DNA of 64,000 nucleotides from an uncultured Draconibacterium sp. (GCF_963676815.1 NZ_OY781365.1:4870501-4934500), one strand, 5' to 3'; positions 10,065-19,905 are shown, counted from the stretch's first letter. Notes: generated by a model from the letters alone, not told the origin. Translations and numbers: made by a program.

Positions 10065-11258
10065 ATGATTAAAAACAGAGATATTGTTTGCATTGCCAAC
10101 ACAACCTGGTTTGGCGAATACACCAAATCTACAGTTCAACTTATGTCTAGGCTGGCAAAGAATAACCGTGTGTTATTTATTGAATATCCTTTTACATGGA
10201 AAGATACATTTACTACATTTCTCGGAAAACAAAAAGCACCGGTATCCCGGATGTTGGGACTCAAAAGCAGACTGGAGTTGATAAACACCGAAAATGGAAG
10301 CAAAGTATACAACCTTGTACCTCCACCTGTTTTGCCGGTTGATTTTATAAAAAACGATCAACTTTTTAAGCCAATTTTTAACCTAAATGTCGCACTGTAT
10401 AAAATAGCATTGCGCAAGGTTCTGCAAAAGATGGAAGTTAAAGATCCAATAGTTATAACTGCTTATAATCCTTTTTATGGTCTGCCTTTGATTGGGCAGC
10501 TTAACGAAGCATTAAACGTTTACTACTGTTACGATGGAATTGGTACCCGACGCCATGGAAAACGTATTTATGCCATCGACGAAGCTTTCTCGAAAAACGT
10601 TGACGCTATTGTTACAACTTCTGATTACATAAATGATGATAAAAAGAAGTTTAATACCAAAAATTATGTTGTAAAAAATGGTGTTGATTTTGATACATTT
10701 TATGCCGAAGCAAAAAACAAAGTGCATAAAAACGAGCAGAAAATAGTGGGTTACATCGGTAGTCTCGATCATCGTTTTGATATTAATACCGTGGAGTTTG
10801 CCGTTAAAAATATGCCCGATACCATTTTCCATTTTACGGGAAATTTGCGTAACCAGGAAATAAAACAACGACTTGACAAATTTGACAACGTTGAATTTTT
10901 CGGATCGGTAAAACCCAACGATGTACCTGCATTACTTGCAACTTACGATGTGGGCATTATTCCGTATTTGGTAAACGACATTAATAAAAATATATATCCG
11001 CTTAAAATAAATGAATATATGGCAGTTGGAGTTCCGGTTGTAATGACTCCATTCGCCGATTTAAAAGATTTCTCGGAAATGGTGAGCGTGGCGGAAAATA
11101 ACGAGACTTTTGTTAAAGCTCTAAAAACGGAATTGGAGAAAGATTCTCGTTCTGCAATTAACAAGAGGATTGAGTTTGCAAAATCCAATTCATGGGATAT
11201 AAAAGCCGAAGAGTTTGGCGAAATATTAAATAAACTGCTTGAAAATGGGAATAGTTAG
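10065..11258 (+). CDS. GT-B glycosyltransferase, TuaH-like
   Basis: The 397-residue protein starts RDIVCIANTTWFGEYTKSTV, a pattern seen in teichuronic-acid TuaH-like transferases. The C-terminal half has the GT-B donor-site region IVGYIGSLDHRFDINTVEF and YPLKINEYMAVGVPVVMTPF. It would add another sugar to the repeat unit. Its 3' end overlaps the start of the following acyltransferase by 14 bp. Assignment to GT4 rather than GT1 is not certain. Confidence 0.83.
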   Translation: MIKNRDIVCIANTTWFGEYTKSTVQLMSRLAKNNRVLFIEYPFTWKDTFTTFLGKQKAPVSRMLGLKSRLELINTENGSKVYNLVPPPVLPVDFIKNDQLFKPIFNLNVALYKIALRKVLQKMEVKDPIVITAYNPFYGLPLIGQLNEALNVYYCYDGIGTRRHGKRIYAIDEAFSKNVDAIVTTSDYINDDKKKFNTKNYVVKNGVDFDTFYAEAKNKVHKNEQKIVGYIGSLDHRFDINTVEFAVKNMPDTIFHFTGNLRNQEIKQRLDKFDNVEFFGSVKPNDVPALLATYDVGIIPYLVNDINKNIYPLKINEYMAVGVPVVMTPFADLKDFSEMVSVAENNETFVKALKTELEKDSRSAINKRIEFAKSNSWDIKAEEFGEILNKLLENGNS

Positions 11259-11868
11259 CAAAATAAAAGGGAATCCCAGGCTGAAAAGTTTAGCACTTTG
11301 GGCAATTACTCCAAAAAGAAATCCGCGTCCACGCTTATGGGTTCGCTGGTTTTTAAATCCTTTAAAACACAAAAAAGGAAAAGGAGCCACTATTCGTAGG
11401 AGATCGAGAATTGATGTTTTCCCCTGGAACAGGTTTGAGATAGGGGCACAAACTACTATCGAAGATTTTTGCACCGTTAACAATGGCTCAGGCGATATTA
11501 TTCTTGGCGACCGTGTACGTGTTGGTATTGGTTCGGTTTTAATAGGGCCGGTTGCTATGGGAAATGGTTCGGGATTAGGGCAACATGTTTTTGTTGCCGG
11601 ATTTAACCATGGTTATTCCGATGGAGGCAAAAACTCGAGTGCTCAGCCGCTTGATATAAAACCAACAACAATTGAAGAAGAAGCACACATCGGGGCAAAC
11701 TCGGTGATTGTAGCCGGTGTAACAATTGGTAAACGAAGCCAGGTTGGAGCGGGTAGTGTGGTTACAAAAGATATTCCTTCTTTTTCGGTAGCGGTTGGAA
11801 ATCCTGCACGTGTAATTAAGCAGTTTAATGCAAAAACCGGAGAATGGGAAAAGGTTGCCAAAAAATAA
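11245..11868 (+). CDS. Left-handed beta-helix acyltransferase (WcaF/Maa-like)
   Basis: Hexapeptide repeats run through the protein (IILGDRVRVGIGSVL, then IEEEAHIGANSVIVAGVTIG and KRSQVGAGSVVTKDIPSFSV). It ends with the family's AVGNPARVIK. This is the LbH fold of CoA-dependent O-acetyltransferases of capsule and exopolysaccharide loci; a trimeric enzyme is expected. I start at ATG 11245 (MGIVSKIKG) rather than the in-frame TTG at 11239. It probably O-acetylates the polymer precursor in the cytoplasm. Confidence 0.86.
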   Translation: MGIVSKIKGNPRLKSLALWAITPKRNPRPRLWVRWFLNPLKHKKGKGATIRRRSRIDVFPWNRFEIGAQTTIEDFCTVNNGSGDIILGDRVRVGIGSVLIGPVAMGNGSGLGQHVFVAGFNHGYSDGGKNSSAQPLDIKPTTIEEEAHIGANSVIVAGVTIGKRSQVGAGSVVTKDIPSFSVAVGNPARVIKQFNAKTGEWEKVAKK

Positions 11869-11891
11869 ATGAGTTAGCAGTTTTACAGCAA

Positions 11892-12956
11892 ATGAGAACA
11901 ACATCGAAAAAAGATACGTCAATCGAAACCCTTAGAGGATTGGCTATAATTTTAGTGGTAATAGGGCATGTTATCGGTTCCGGTCCCGATGGAGGAATGA
12001 AAGTTGCCGATGACTCTTTTTTAAGACACTTCTATTTTACATTTCAGTATTTGCGGATGCCGTTATTTACTGTGATTTCGGGCTGGGTTTATGCACTTCG
12101 GCCTGCAAAAAAAGGAGAACTGTGCAGTTTTAATGAGAAAAAAGTTCGTCGTTTAATGCTTCCCTTGTTTTTTGTTGGTGGTGCTTATTATATTCTACAA
12201 TCAATAATTCCCGGCACCAATTTTTCTTATGGCTTAACAGATATTTGGCGAATACTTGTTTTCCCCTATACATTTTATTGGTATTTGCAGGCTTTGTTTT
12301 TAGTGTTTATTGTTATCTCAATAGTTGATGCACAGGGATGGGCCAATGTTTTCCGCCGTTGGTTAATATTTTTCGTAATTAGTATAGTATTTCTGTTCGC
12401 ACGAAATGCTTTTATACCGCAAAGTTTTCCGAATTACCTGGGATTTAAAGGAGCCATCTATCTTTTGCCATTCTTTGTTATAGGTGTTGGAATTCAACGT
12501 TTTAAAAGCTATTTCGAAAATAAAATATTTGTTTCAATTTCCGCAACTCTTTTAATATTCGGATTAGTTTTTCAGCAATTGGTTTGGTATGATATAATTG
12601 ATTATACATTTAAACCCAGCGATGGAATTGGTCTGTTAATAGGAGTTGTTGGAGTTGTTGTGTGTTTGCGAATACGCTTTTCCGTTAAATGGTTGATATG
12701 GATCGGAAGTTATGCCTATACCATTTTTTTATTTCACTCATTTGGAACTGCAGGAGGAAGGATTTTGCTAAATAGATCCGGAATAGAAAATACCACTTTG
12801 GTTTTTATGGTTTCGTTGTTGTTAGGTATCTTTCTTCCGGTTGTAGCCGAAGAAATTTTGAACAGATTCGGAATAACTCGATTCTTATTTTTAGGCCGAA
12901 GCTATAAATACCCTTCCAAGAGATTAAAAATGAAAATACGAACCACTGTAAGCTAA
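11892..12956 (+). CDS. Acyltransferase 3 family membrane protein (OafA/WecH-like)
   Basis: About 354 residues with ten hydrophobic helices. It begins with the acyltransferase-3 signature SIETLRGLAIILVVIGHVIG, whose His is the family's conserved catalytic residue, and has RMPLFTVISGWVYALR further in. Such proteins transfer acyl groups across the membrane to polysaccharide. The frame is open back to 11844, but ATG 11892 sits just before the signature and clears the previous stop, so I prefer it. It gives the cluster two different acyl-modifying enzymes. Confidence 0.87.
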   Translation: MRTTSKKDTSIETLRGLAIILVVIGHVIGSGPDGGMKVADDSFLRHFYFTFQYLRMPLFTVISGWVYALRPAKKGELCSFNEKKVRRLMLPLFFVGGAYYILQSIIPGTNFSYGLTDIWRILVFPYTFYWYLQALFLVFIVISIVDAQGWANVFRRWLIFFVISIVFLFARNAFIPQSFPNYLGFKGAIYLLPFFVIGVGIQRFKSYFENKIFVSISATLLIFGLVFQQLVWYDIIDYTFKPSDGIGLLIGVVGVVVCLRIRFSVKWLIWIGSYAYTIFLFHSFGTAGGRILLNRSGIENTTLVFMVSLLLGIFLPVVAEEILNRFGITRFLFLGRSYKYPSKRLKMKIRTTVS

Positions 12957-12961
12957 TTGAA

Positions 12962-14149
12962 ATGAACGCTATTGAAATTCTTTTTTGGACATCACTTTTT
13001 GTAATTTTTTATTCGTACCTGGGGTACGGAATTTTGCTTTTTGCGATTATAAAAATCCGTCGTATTCTGGGACTTGCAAAACCATTTACGGGTAACGATG
13101 ATTATGAACCGGAAGTAACACTTTTTGTGGCAGCCTATAACGAAAAAGACTATGTGGACGAAAAAGTGAAAAACTCGTTTAGTCTAAATTATCCCAAAGA
13201 AAAAGTTAAACATGTTTGGGTAACCGATGGATCGGACGATGGAACACCCGAAATATTGCGAAAATACGATGGGGTAGAAGTGTTTCATGAAGATGCACGT
13301 GGTGGAAAAATTGGCGCGATGAACCGCGGGATGAAATTTGTTAAAACACCAATTGTAATTTTTTCGGATGGAAATACAACATTGGGGAAAGAATCAATAC
13401 AAGAAATTGTAAACTTGTTTAAGGATCCTAAAGTTGGGTGTGTTTCGGGCGAAAAGCGTATTGTTGATAAAGATGCTGATGCAGCGGCCGGAGCAGGAGA
13501 AGGTATCTACTGGAGATACGAATCGACGCTAAAAAAATGGGATGCAGAATTGTATTCGGTAGTTGGGGCAGCCGGAGAGTTATTTGCCATTCGTACAGAA
13601 TTATGGCAAGAAGTTGAGAAAGATACTTTGCTTGATGATTTTATTATATCGCTGCGTGTTGCCATGTCGGGTTACACTATTCAGTATAATCCTGAGGCGT
13701 ACGCTATTGAAACCGCTTCTGCAAATGTTAAAGAGGAACTGAAAAGAAAAGTTAGAATTTCGGCTGGTGGTATTCAGAGTGTTGTTCGCCTGCGTTCGCT
13801 GTTAAATATCTTTAAGTTCGGAACACTGTCCTTTCAATATATTTCTCATAGGGTACTGAGGTGGACTTTAACCCCACTTTTGCTCTTGTGTATTATTCCT
13901 CTCAATTTTATTTTAGCCTATCAATCCGGTTTCGAAATACAAAATTTATATACATTATTATTCTTTGGTCAGGTTTTATTTTATGTTGCCGCTTTAATTG
14001 GGTGGTTTCTTGAGAACCGTAAAATAAAGGTAAAAGTGCTGTTTATACCTTATTACTTTTTTATTATGAACCTGTCAGTGTATTTAGGATTTAATCGCTA
14101 TTTAAAAGGAAATCAGTCGGTTAATTGGCAGCGGGCCAAGAGAGGGTAA
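12962..14149 (+). CDS. Membrane GT2 glycosyltransferase (cellulose-synthase-like)
   Basis: The 395-residue protein has an N-terminal helix, a GT2 domain (VTLFVAAYNEKDYVDEKVKN; VTDGSDDGT; metal-site FSDGNTTL; DDFIISLRVAMSGY) and an R/K-rich KRKVRISAGGIQSV in the position of Q/RxxRW. Three C-terminal helices follow. It is the last gene of the tightly spaced cluster, 5 bp after the acyltransferase, and a hairpin follows at 14187. It could be the initiating transferase, but no typical polyprenyl-phosphate sugar transferase is visible in the window. Confidence 0.86.
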   Translation: MNAIEILFWTSLFVIFYSYLGYGILLFAIIKIRRILGLAKPFTGNDDYEPEVTLFVAAYNEKDYVDEKVKNSFSLNYPKEKVKHVWVTDGSDDGTPEILRKYDGVEVFHEDARGGKIGAMNRGMKFVKTPIVIFSDGNTTLGKESIQEIVNLFKDPKVGCVSGEKRIVDKDADAAAGAGEGIYWRYESTLKKWDAELYSVVGAAGELFAIRTELWQEVEKDTLLDDFIISLRVAMSGYTIQYNPEAYAIETASANVKEELKRKVRISAGGIQSVVRLRSLLNIFKFGTLSFQYISHRVLRWTLTPLLLLCIIPLNFILAYQSGFEIQNLYTLLFFGQVLFYVAALIGWFLENRKIKVKVLFIPYYFFIMNLSVYLGFNRYLKGNQSVNWQRAKRG

Positions 14150-14186
14150 CACGGTTTTTATTCTAATAAAATGATTTCTGAAGTTT

Positions 14187-14217
14187 ATGCTGATTATGAA
14201 AAGAAACAAATCAGCAT
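14187..14217 (+). terminator. Hairpin downstream of the exopolysaccharide operon
   Basis: A perfect 9-bp inverted repeat (ATGCTGATT / AATCAGCAT, 13-nt loop) lies 38 bp past the last glycosyltransferase and is followed by TTCTTACAT. The T-tract is weak, so this is a probable but not canonical terminator. The rest of 14150-14319 is AT-rich and would hold the promoter of the next gene; no clean -7 box is evident. Confidence 0.45.
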
Positions 14218-14319
14218 TTCTTACATAATATTTAAGATATTTGTAATTGTTAACGATTGTAAACATTTTGTATATTGCTGGTGATAATTTACAATTAGAA
14301 CATTAATAAGCCCGGCAAA

Positions 14320-16341
14320 ATGTTTAAATATTTCTCCTCTGTAACGTTAACCAAAAGCATAGTATTAATAGTAAGTTTTTCCTTTTGTATACTACTAAGT
14401 TTTAATGCCTACTCCGGTAATAAAACATTTACAATCGACCAGTCAACCCCATATTATATTACAGCTGATTACTGGGCTGAAATTCCATCTGGTGGAGACA
14501 CTGTCTTTATTTCTTCGAGCCGGACAGAAGCATTAAAAATATTAGATTTAAACGGAGAAGAAGGTAATCCAATTGTATTCATAAATAAAGGTGGTCAGGT
14601 TAAAATTAATGACACCAGATGGGGAGCTATTACTTTTCAGAATTGTAAACACATAAAAATATCAGGTACCGGAGATCCTCAGTATAAATATGGATTTTTA
14701 TTGGCTGCAAGTACTTGTGGTTTGGCCTTTTCGGAGTTGAGCTCTGACTGTGAAGCAGAATTCATAAAAATTAGTCACGAAGGTTTTATGGGAATTATGG
14801 CTAAAAAGGATTATGGTGGCTATCCTCCAGCTCCTATTCCTGTATTTGAAAATCTGAGTATACATGATTGTTTTATTGAAAATGTTACTGAGGGCATGTA
14901 CCTGGGGGAGACCAAAAGTCCGGGAATGGAATTCAAACATGTTCGTGTGTACAATAATATTGTTCGGAATACCGGACGCGAAGCAATTCAAATTGCTAAC
15001 ATGGTTGAAGATGTAGAGCTTTATAATAATACCCTTTTAAATGCGGGAACAGACGATACCAATTATCATGGTAATTTGCTGCAAATTGGCGATAATACAG
15101 TTGTAAAGGCATACAATAACATTATCTCAGGTGCACCTGCTTATGGGATTATGAGTTTGGGCAGCGGAGATAATTATTACCAAAATAATTACATTTCAGA
15201 CTGTAAAGGAGTTTTTGTAGATGACAGGGATTTCACCAAAGTAGATTCAGTAATTGTGTTCTCAGCTAATTATTTTTCAAGAATTAATCATCCTGAAAAT
15301 GAAGTTATCCGAAATCTAAACGGAGAAAATTACCTTGTTGTAACCAACAATGTTTATGATGATGAGAATGCACTATTTTACAGAAATTACTTTTCAGCTA
15401 ATACAAATTATACTTTAGAAAATAACAGGGTAGAATTTGTTTCTGAAATGGATTTCGAAAATCCGGACCATAATAATTATGCACTTACATCAGCTAATGC
15501 GGAAGAATTTATGAATATGGGTGCACCTGGCGGGCCGGAATATTTTTATACTGATACGACCGATACAAATATTCCTGTTCCTCAACAAATAGTGTTAACT
15601 GCCGAAATGTTGGTAGATGAGGTTGAAGGCGGAAGCTATAAAGCTGCTAATTACCTGATAGACGAACAAAATATAACTCCTGAATCAGGAGATCACCCGA
15701 TAAGCGAATCATGGAAACCGTTTTGGAATATGAATAATGCGCCATATCATATTTATTTTGATTTGGGAAAAGAATATAACATCACGCAAATTGCATTTCA
15801 CGATATGCATAATTCAAAGAATCTTGATGTATCGATAGGTGAGCCCGGAAACTGGACATATTGGTTTACTGAAAGCTGCGATAAATACAAAACATGGAAA
15901 GTGCATGATATGAATATTACAACCCGTTATATTCGTTTGAGCATGAATGAAAGTGTTTATGCGGCAGTTAACGAGTTGATTTTGTTTGGTTATGCAAATG
16001 AGGAAGAGACTGAAAAAAGTTCGGTAATAGCAGAAGGAAGTAATTTAAATACAGCGGTGGATGATGAATTGAGATTAACAGATGATTTGTTTATCTATCA
16101 AAATCCTGTTCAGGATAATCTGGAAATAAATATTCCAACGCAGTTAGCTCAGGATTTTACTATTGAGGTGTTTGATATTCGTGGAGCAAAATTAGTGTCA
16201 GAGAATTTTGTACAATCTTCTGGCACTCGTTTTAATATGAATATTGCAGATCAATCCTTAAAGAATGGTGTTTACATCATGCGTTTTTCTAATGCTGCCG
16301 GAGAACAGAAAGCATTAAAGTTTTTAAAGTCGAATTATTAA
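14320..16341 (+). CDS. Secreted beta-helix protein with discoidin-like domain and T9SS tail
   Basis: The 673-residue protein has a signal peptide (hydrophobic about 12-30). A parallel beta-helix-type repeat region (about 60-400) is rich in Asn-Asn ladders (VYNNIVRNTGREAIQIANM). A galactose-binding/F5-8C-like domain spans about 430-565 (HIYFDLGKEYNITQIAFHDM). The C-terminus is a type A sorting domain (about 590-673, NGVYIMRFSNAAGEQKALKF). It is therefore exported by the type IX system and anchored or released at the surface. It could bind or cleave the polysaccharide made by the operon just upstream. No catalytic residues can be assigned, so lyase activity is only a possibility. Confidence 0.82.
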   Translation: MFKYFSSVTLTKSIVLIVSFSFCILLSFNAYSGNKTFTIDQSTPYYITADYWAEIPSGGDTVFISSSRTEALKILDLNGEEGNPIVFINKGGQVKINDTRWGAITFQNCKHIKISGTGDPQYKYGFLLAASTCGLAFSELSSDCEAEFIKISHEGFMGIMAKKDYGGYPPAPIPVFENLSIHDCFIENVTEGMYLGETKSPGMEFKHVRVYNNIVRNTGREAIQIANMVEDVELYNNTLLNAGTDDTNYHGNLLQIGDNTVVKAYNNIISGAPAYGIMSLGSGDNYYQNNYISDCKGVFVDDRDFTKVDSVIVFSANYFSRINHPENEVIRNLNGENYLVVTNNVYDDENALFYRNYFSANTNYTLENNRVEFVSEMDFENPDHNNYALTSANAEEFMNMGAPGGPEYFYTDTTDTNIPVPQQIVLTAEMLVDEVEGGSYKAANYLIDEQNITPESGDHPISESWKPFWNMNNAPYHIYFDLGKEYNITQIAFHDMHNSKNLDVSIGEPGNWTYWFTESCDKYKTWKVHDMNITTRYIRLSMNESVYAAVNELILFGYANEEETEKSSVIAEGSNLNTAVDDELRLTDDLFIYQNPVQDNLEINIPTQLAQDFTIEVFDIRGAKLVSENFVQSSGTRFNMNIADQSLKNGVYIMRFSNAAGEQKALKFLKSNY

Positions 16342-16381
16342 CAGACGGTTTATGAGGTGTTTTTGAGGGCTGCTTATTTAT

Positions 16382-17491
16382 TTACAGTTGAATAAAAAAC
16401 GTGCTGCCTTTGCCCAATTCGCTTTCTACCCAAATTGTACCGTCATTTTTTTCAACAAAGTCTTTGCACAGAGTTAAACCCAGTCCGCTACCGGCTTCGC
16501 GGTTAGTGCCATAAGTGGTATGGTGTGTATTCGGATTTAAAACTTTTGGTAAATCTTCTTCCGAGATTCCAACTCCCGAGTCGGCTACGGAAATAATTGT
16601 TTTACCCTCTTTTGGGGTAGCCGAAACGGTTATTGTTCCTTCATCCGGAGTAAATTTAATGGCATTTGAAACCAGGTTGCGCAATACAACTTTCATCATA
16701 CTCAGGTCGGCATAAACTTTGTCGCTATCTTCAATTTCCGTTTTAAACAAAATCTTTTTCAACTCTAGGTTGCCTTTATTGAGCAGATACACGCTATTAA
16801 CAATATCCGAAATTTGAACTTCCTCTTTATTGATGCTGAGATTTCCGCTTTGCGATTTTGCCCAACCTAAAAGGTTTTCGAGTAAACCAAAAACTTCGTC
16901 GGTGGTTTTTAGCATGATATGGATATTTTCTGCAACCGGATCATCTTGTTTATCGGTCATTTTTGAAAGGAACTCCAGTGTCATTTTTACACTGCTTAAT
17001 GGCGATCTCAAATCGTGACCAATTACCGAGAACATTTTATCTTTTAGCGTATTTAGTTCTGATAAATGTTGGGTTGTTTTCTCCAGCCTGTCGCGTGTTT
17101 GTTTCAATTCAAGATGCGTTTTTACTCGACTAACCAGTTCGTCTTTGTTAAAAGGTTTTGTAATATAGTCAACGCCTCCGGCTTTAAATCCTTTCACCAG
17201 GCTTTCGGTGTCGTTTAATGCGGTAATAAATATTACCGGAATATTGGAATTCTCTTCCTTTTCTTTAATGATGCTACAAGCTTCAAATCCATCCATTTTA
17301 GGCATCATAATGTCGAGCAAAATTAAATCGGGCCTGGTTTGGTCGACCAATTCAATTGCCTGCTCGCCATTTGTTGCAATAACAATTTTATACTTTAAGC
17401 TTCGCAGTATAAGTGCAACAATTTTAATGTTATTGGGGTTATCGTCAACAATTAATATGGTTGGAGTTTCTTCCTGTAGGTTTAAGTGCAT
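16382..17491 (-). CDS. Receiver-histidine kinase (REC-HisKA-HATPase)
   Basis: The 369-residue cytoplasmic protein has an N-terminal receiver (TILIVDDNPNN; phospho-acceptor D60 in LILLDIMMPKMDGFEA; K112 in TKPF). A coiled linker leads to a HisKA domain (phospho-His H159 in SVIGHDLRSPLSSV) and a HATPase with GSGLGLTLCKDFVEKNDG. There is no membrane segment, so it is likely driven by phosphorylation of its receiver. It lies 106 bp downstream of the UDP-xylose synthase gene, with a terminator between, so it is probably transcribed separately. A role in polysaccharide control is guessed from position only. Confidence 0.9.
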   Translation of the reverse strand: MHLNLQEETPTILIVDDNPNNIKIVALILRSLKYKIVIATNGEQAIELVDQTRPDLILLDIMMPKMDGFEACSIIKEKEENSNIPVIFITALNDTESLVKGFKAGGVDYITKPFNKDELVSRVKTHLELKQTRDRLEKTTQHLSELNTLKDKMFSVIGHDLRSPLSSVKMTLEFLSKMTDKQDDPVAENIHIMLKTTDEVFGLLENLLGWAKSQSGNLSINKEEVQISDIVNSVYLLNKGNLELKKILFKTEIEDSDKVYADLSMMKVVLRNLVSNAIKFTPDEGTITVSATPKEGKTIISVADSGVGISEEDLPKVLNPNTHHTTYGTNREAGSGLGLTLCKDFVEKNDGTIWVESELGKGSTFFIQL

Positions 17492-17504
17492 AATTTATTA
17501 TTCT

Positions 17505-17569
17505 AAAAAAAAACAGATGAAACTTGTATGTAAAGGGTGTTAAAACTTTCATACCATCAGTTTCATCTG
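17505..17569 (-). terminator. Rho-independent terminator of the ugd-uxs operon
   Basis: Read on the minus strand, an 11-bp perfect inverted repeat (CAGATGAAACT / AGTTTCATCTG at 17559-17569 and 17514-17524, with an inner GTATG/CATAC pair) is followed by nine T residues (17505-17513 as A on the plus strand). It sits 28 bp past the stop of the UDP-xylose synthase gene. This is a textbook intrinsic terminator. Confidence 0.85.
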
Positions 17570-17597
17570 CTAGATCATTATTCTTCAATAACGGTGT

Positions 17598-18548
17598 TTA
17601 AATGTCGCCGCTTTTTAGTAGTTGGTCGAAATAAGCAATGGTTTTTGTTAATCCCTCGCGCAAAGGCACTTTGGGCTCCCAGCCGTTTAATTGCTCTTTT
17701 GCCAAAGTAATATCGGGTTGTCGTTGTGTTGGATCATCTTTTGGTAAAGGCAGATGAATAATTTTTGATTTCGAACCGGTTATATCAATAATCTCGCTGG
17801 CCAGTTCAAGCATGGTAAACTCTCCGGGATTACCAATGTTAATAGGGCCGGTAAAACTATCTTCGGTTTTCATCATTCTAATCATTCCTTCTACCAGGTC
17901 GCTAACGTATTGGAAACTTCGGGTTTGCTGGCCATCTCCAAAAATGGTAATGTCTTGGTTTTGAAGTGCCTGCATGATGAAGTTTGAAACAACACGTCCG
18001 TCATCCGGTTCCATTTTTGGTCCGTAGGTATTGAAAATTCGGATGATTTTAATGAGTACATCGTTTTGAACGTTGTAATTTATAAATAACGACTCAGCAC
18101 AACGTTTACCTTCATCGTAACACGAGCGAATACCAATAGGATTTACATTTCCCCAATATCCTTCAGGTTGTGGATGTACATCCGGATCGCCGTAAACTTC
18201 GCTGGTTGAGGCCTGAAGTATTTTTGCTTTAATTCGTTTTGCCAAACCCAGCATATTTACCGCACCCATTACCGAAGTTTTAATGGTTTTTATGGGATTG
18301 TACTGGTAGTGTACAGGCGATGCCGGACACGCTAAATTGTAAATCTCGTCAACTTCAATATAAAATGGTTGTGTTACATCATGGCGTATAAGTTCAAAGT
18401 AGTGATTATCCAGCAAGTGAATGATTTTTTGCTTTTTCCCGGTAAAATAATTGTCCAGACAAATAACCTCGTTGCCTTCGTTTAACAATCTTTCGCACAG
18501 ATGAGAGCCCACAAATCCGGCTCCTCCGGTTACCAAAATTCTTTTCAT
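17598..18548 (-). CDS. uxs: UDP-glucuronate decarboxylase (UDP-xylose synthase), SDR family
   Basis: The 316-residue extended SDR has a Rossmann motif TGGAGFVGSHL (7-17), the STSEVYGDP block with catalytic Ser/Thr and Glu (about 114-122), and the YxxxK pair Y144/K148 in SCYDEGKRCAES. The PEGYWGNVNPIGIRSCYDEG stretch separates UDP-GlcA decarboxylases from other epimerases. It makes UDP-xylose from UDP-glucuronate using bound NAD. It lies 34 bp downstream of ugd, which supplies its substrate. UDP-xylose would feed the glycosyltransferases at 6.7-14 kb (inferred). Confidence 0.92.
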   Translation of the reverse strand: MKRILVTGGAGFVGSHLCERLLNEGNEVICLDNYFTGKKQKIIHLLDNHYFELIRHDVTQPFYIEVDEIYNLACPASPVHYQYNPIKTIKTSVMGAVNMLGLAKRIKAKILQASTSEVYGDPDVHPQPEGYWGNVNPIGIRSCYDEGKRCAESLFINYNVQNDVLIKIIRIFNTYGPKMEPDDGRVVSNFIMQALQNQDITIFGDGQQTRSFQYVSDLVEGMIRMMKTEDSFTGPINIGNPGEFTMLELASEIIDITGSKSKIIHLPLPKDDPTQRQPDITLAKEQLNGWEPKVPLREGLTKTIAYFDQLLKSGDI

Positions 18549-18582
18549 TTCTGTAAGTTTTGTTTGTTAAAAAAGGTTCGGG

Positions 18583-19905
18583 TTAGCTTTTGCTACGTCC
18601 AATGGCATAATATTCAAAACCAAGTTCTTCCAGTTCTTCCGGATCGTAAATATTACGACCGTCGAATATTAATTTGTTATTCAATAATTTTTCGAGCACA
18701 CGGAAATTAGGTAATCTAAACTCTGACCACTCGGTAACCAGAATTAATGCATCTGCATCAATAAGTGCTTCGTATTCATCTTTTGCATACGAAATTTTAT
18801 CGCCTAAAATGCGGTTTGCTTCTTCCATTGCAACGGGGTCGTAGGCAACAACCGATGCACCAGCTTCCAACAGTCGTTCGATAATAACAAGCGAAGGTGC
18901 TTCGCGCATATCATCGGTTTTGGGTTTAAATGCCAGCCCCCACATGGCAAATTTTTTGCCTTTTAAATTGCCATTAAAACGCTTGTTTAATTTAGTAAAC
19001 AATACTTCTTTCTGACGGTAGTTTACTGATTCTACAGCTTTTAATATTTCGAGCGAATAGTTGTGCTCGTCGGCGGTGCGAATAAGTGCCTGCACATCTT
19101 TTGGAAAACACGATCCACCATATCCGGTTCCGGGATAAATGAATTTATTCCCGATTCGTGCATCAGAACCAATTCCTTTTCGCACATTATCAACGTCGGC
19201 GCCAACAATTTCACAAAGGTTTGCTATGTCGTTAATAAAACTAATTTTTGTTGCCAGCATCGAGTTGGCAGCATATTTTGTCATTTCCGACGAGGTGATG
19301 TCCATGAATAAAATAGGATGCCCGTTAAGTAAGAAAGGTTTATACAAACGCTTCATTACTTTTTGTGCTTTTTGCGATTCAGTTCCAATAACAATTCTGT
19401 CAGGTTTAAGAAAATCATCAACAGCACTACCTTCTTTTAAAAACTCAGGATTTGAGGCTACATCAAAAGGAATGTCTTCTCCCCGTTTTTCCAGTTCTTC
19501 CGAAATGGCTTGTTTTACTTTCATCGATGTACCTACCGGAACAGTACTTTTGGTTACTACAACCAGGTAGTGATCCATACTTTTTCCGATTTCGCGGGCT
19601 ACACCCAACACATATTTTAAATCCGCACTTCCGTCTTCATCTGGAGGAGTTCCAACTGCAATAAATACAGAGTCGGCATCTTTAATACTTTCGGCAAGGT
19701 TTGTTGTAAACTCTAAACGACCTTTTTCTACGTTCTTTTTGTAAATGTCTTCAAGTCCGGGTTCGTAGATTGGAATTATTCCGTTTTTCAGGTTGTCAAT
19801 CTTTTTTTGGTCAATGTCAACACATGTTACGTTAACTCCGGTTTCGGCAAAACATGTTCCCGATACCAATCCTACATAACCTGTCCCTACTACTGATATT
19901 TTCAT
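18583..19905 (-). CDS. ugd: UDP-glucose 6-dehydrogenase
   Basis: The 440-residue enzyme has the NAD-binding GTGYVGLVSGTCFAETG at the N-terminus, the catalytic Cys motif GYGGSCFPKD (C266) and the C-terminal LAFKPKTDDMREAPS. It performs the two-step NAD-dependent oxidation of UDP-glucose to UDP-glucuronate. It is the first gene of a two-gene operon with the UDP-xylose synthase. With GalU at 55110 the window encodes the full route Glc-1-P to UDP-Glc to UDP-GlcA to UDP-Xyl. Confidence 0.95.
   Translation of the reverse strand: MKISVVGTGYVGLVSGTCFAETGVNVTCVDIDQKKIDNLKNGIIPIYEPGLEDIYKKNVEKGRLEFTTNLAESIKDADSVFIAVGTPPDEDGSADLKYVLGVAREIGKSMDHYLVVVTKSTVPVGTSMKVKQAISEELEKRGEDIPFDVASNPEFLKEGSAVDDFLKPDRIVIGTESQKAQKVMKRLYKPFLLNGHPILFMDITSSEMTKYAANSMLATKISFINDIANLCEIVGADVDNVRKGIGSDARIGNKFIYPGTGYGGSCFPKDVQALIRTADEHNYSLEILKAVESVNYRQKEVLFTKLNKRFNGNLKGKKFAMWGLAFKPKTDDMREAPSLVIIERLLEAGASVVAYDPVAMEEANRILGDKISYAKDEYEALIDADALILVTEWSEFRLPNFRVLEKLLNNKLIFDGRNIYDPEELEELGFEYYAIGRSKS

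Noticed and set aside
18501..19664. Plus-strand ORFs opposite ugd and uxs
   Set aside because: They are shadows of strongly conserved minus-strand enzymes.
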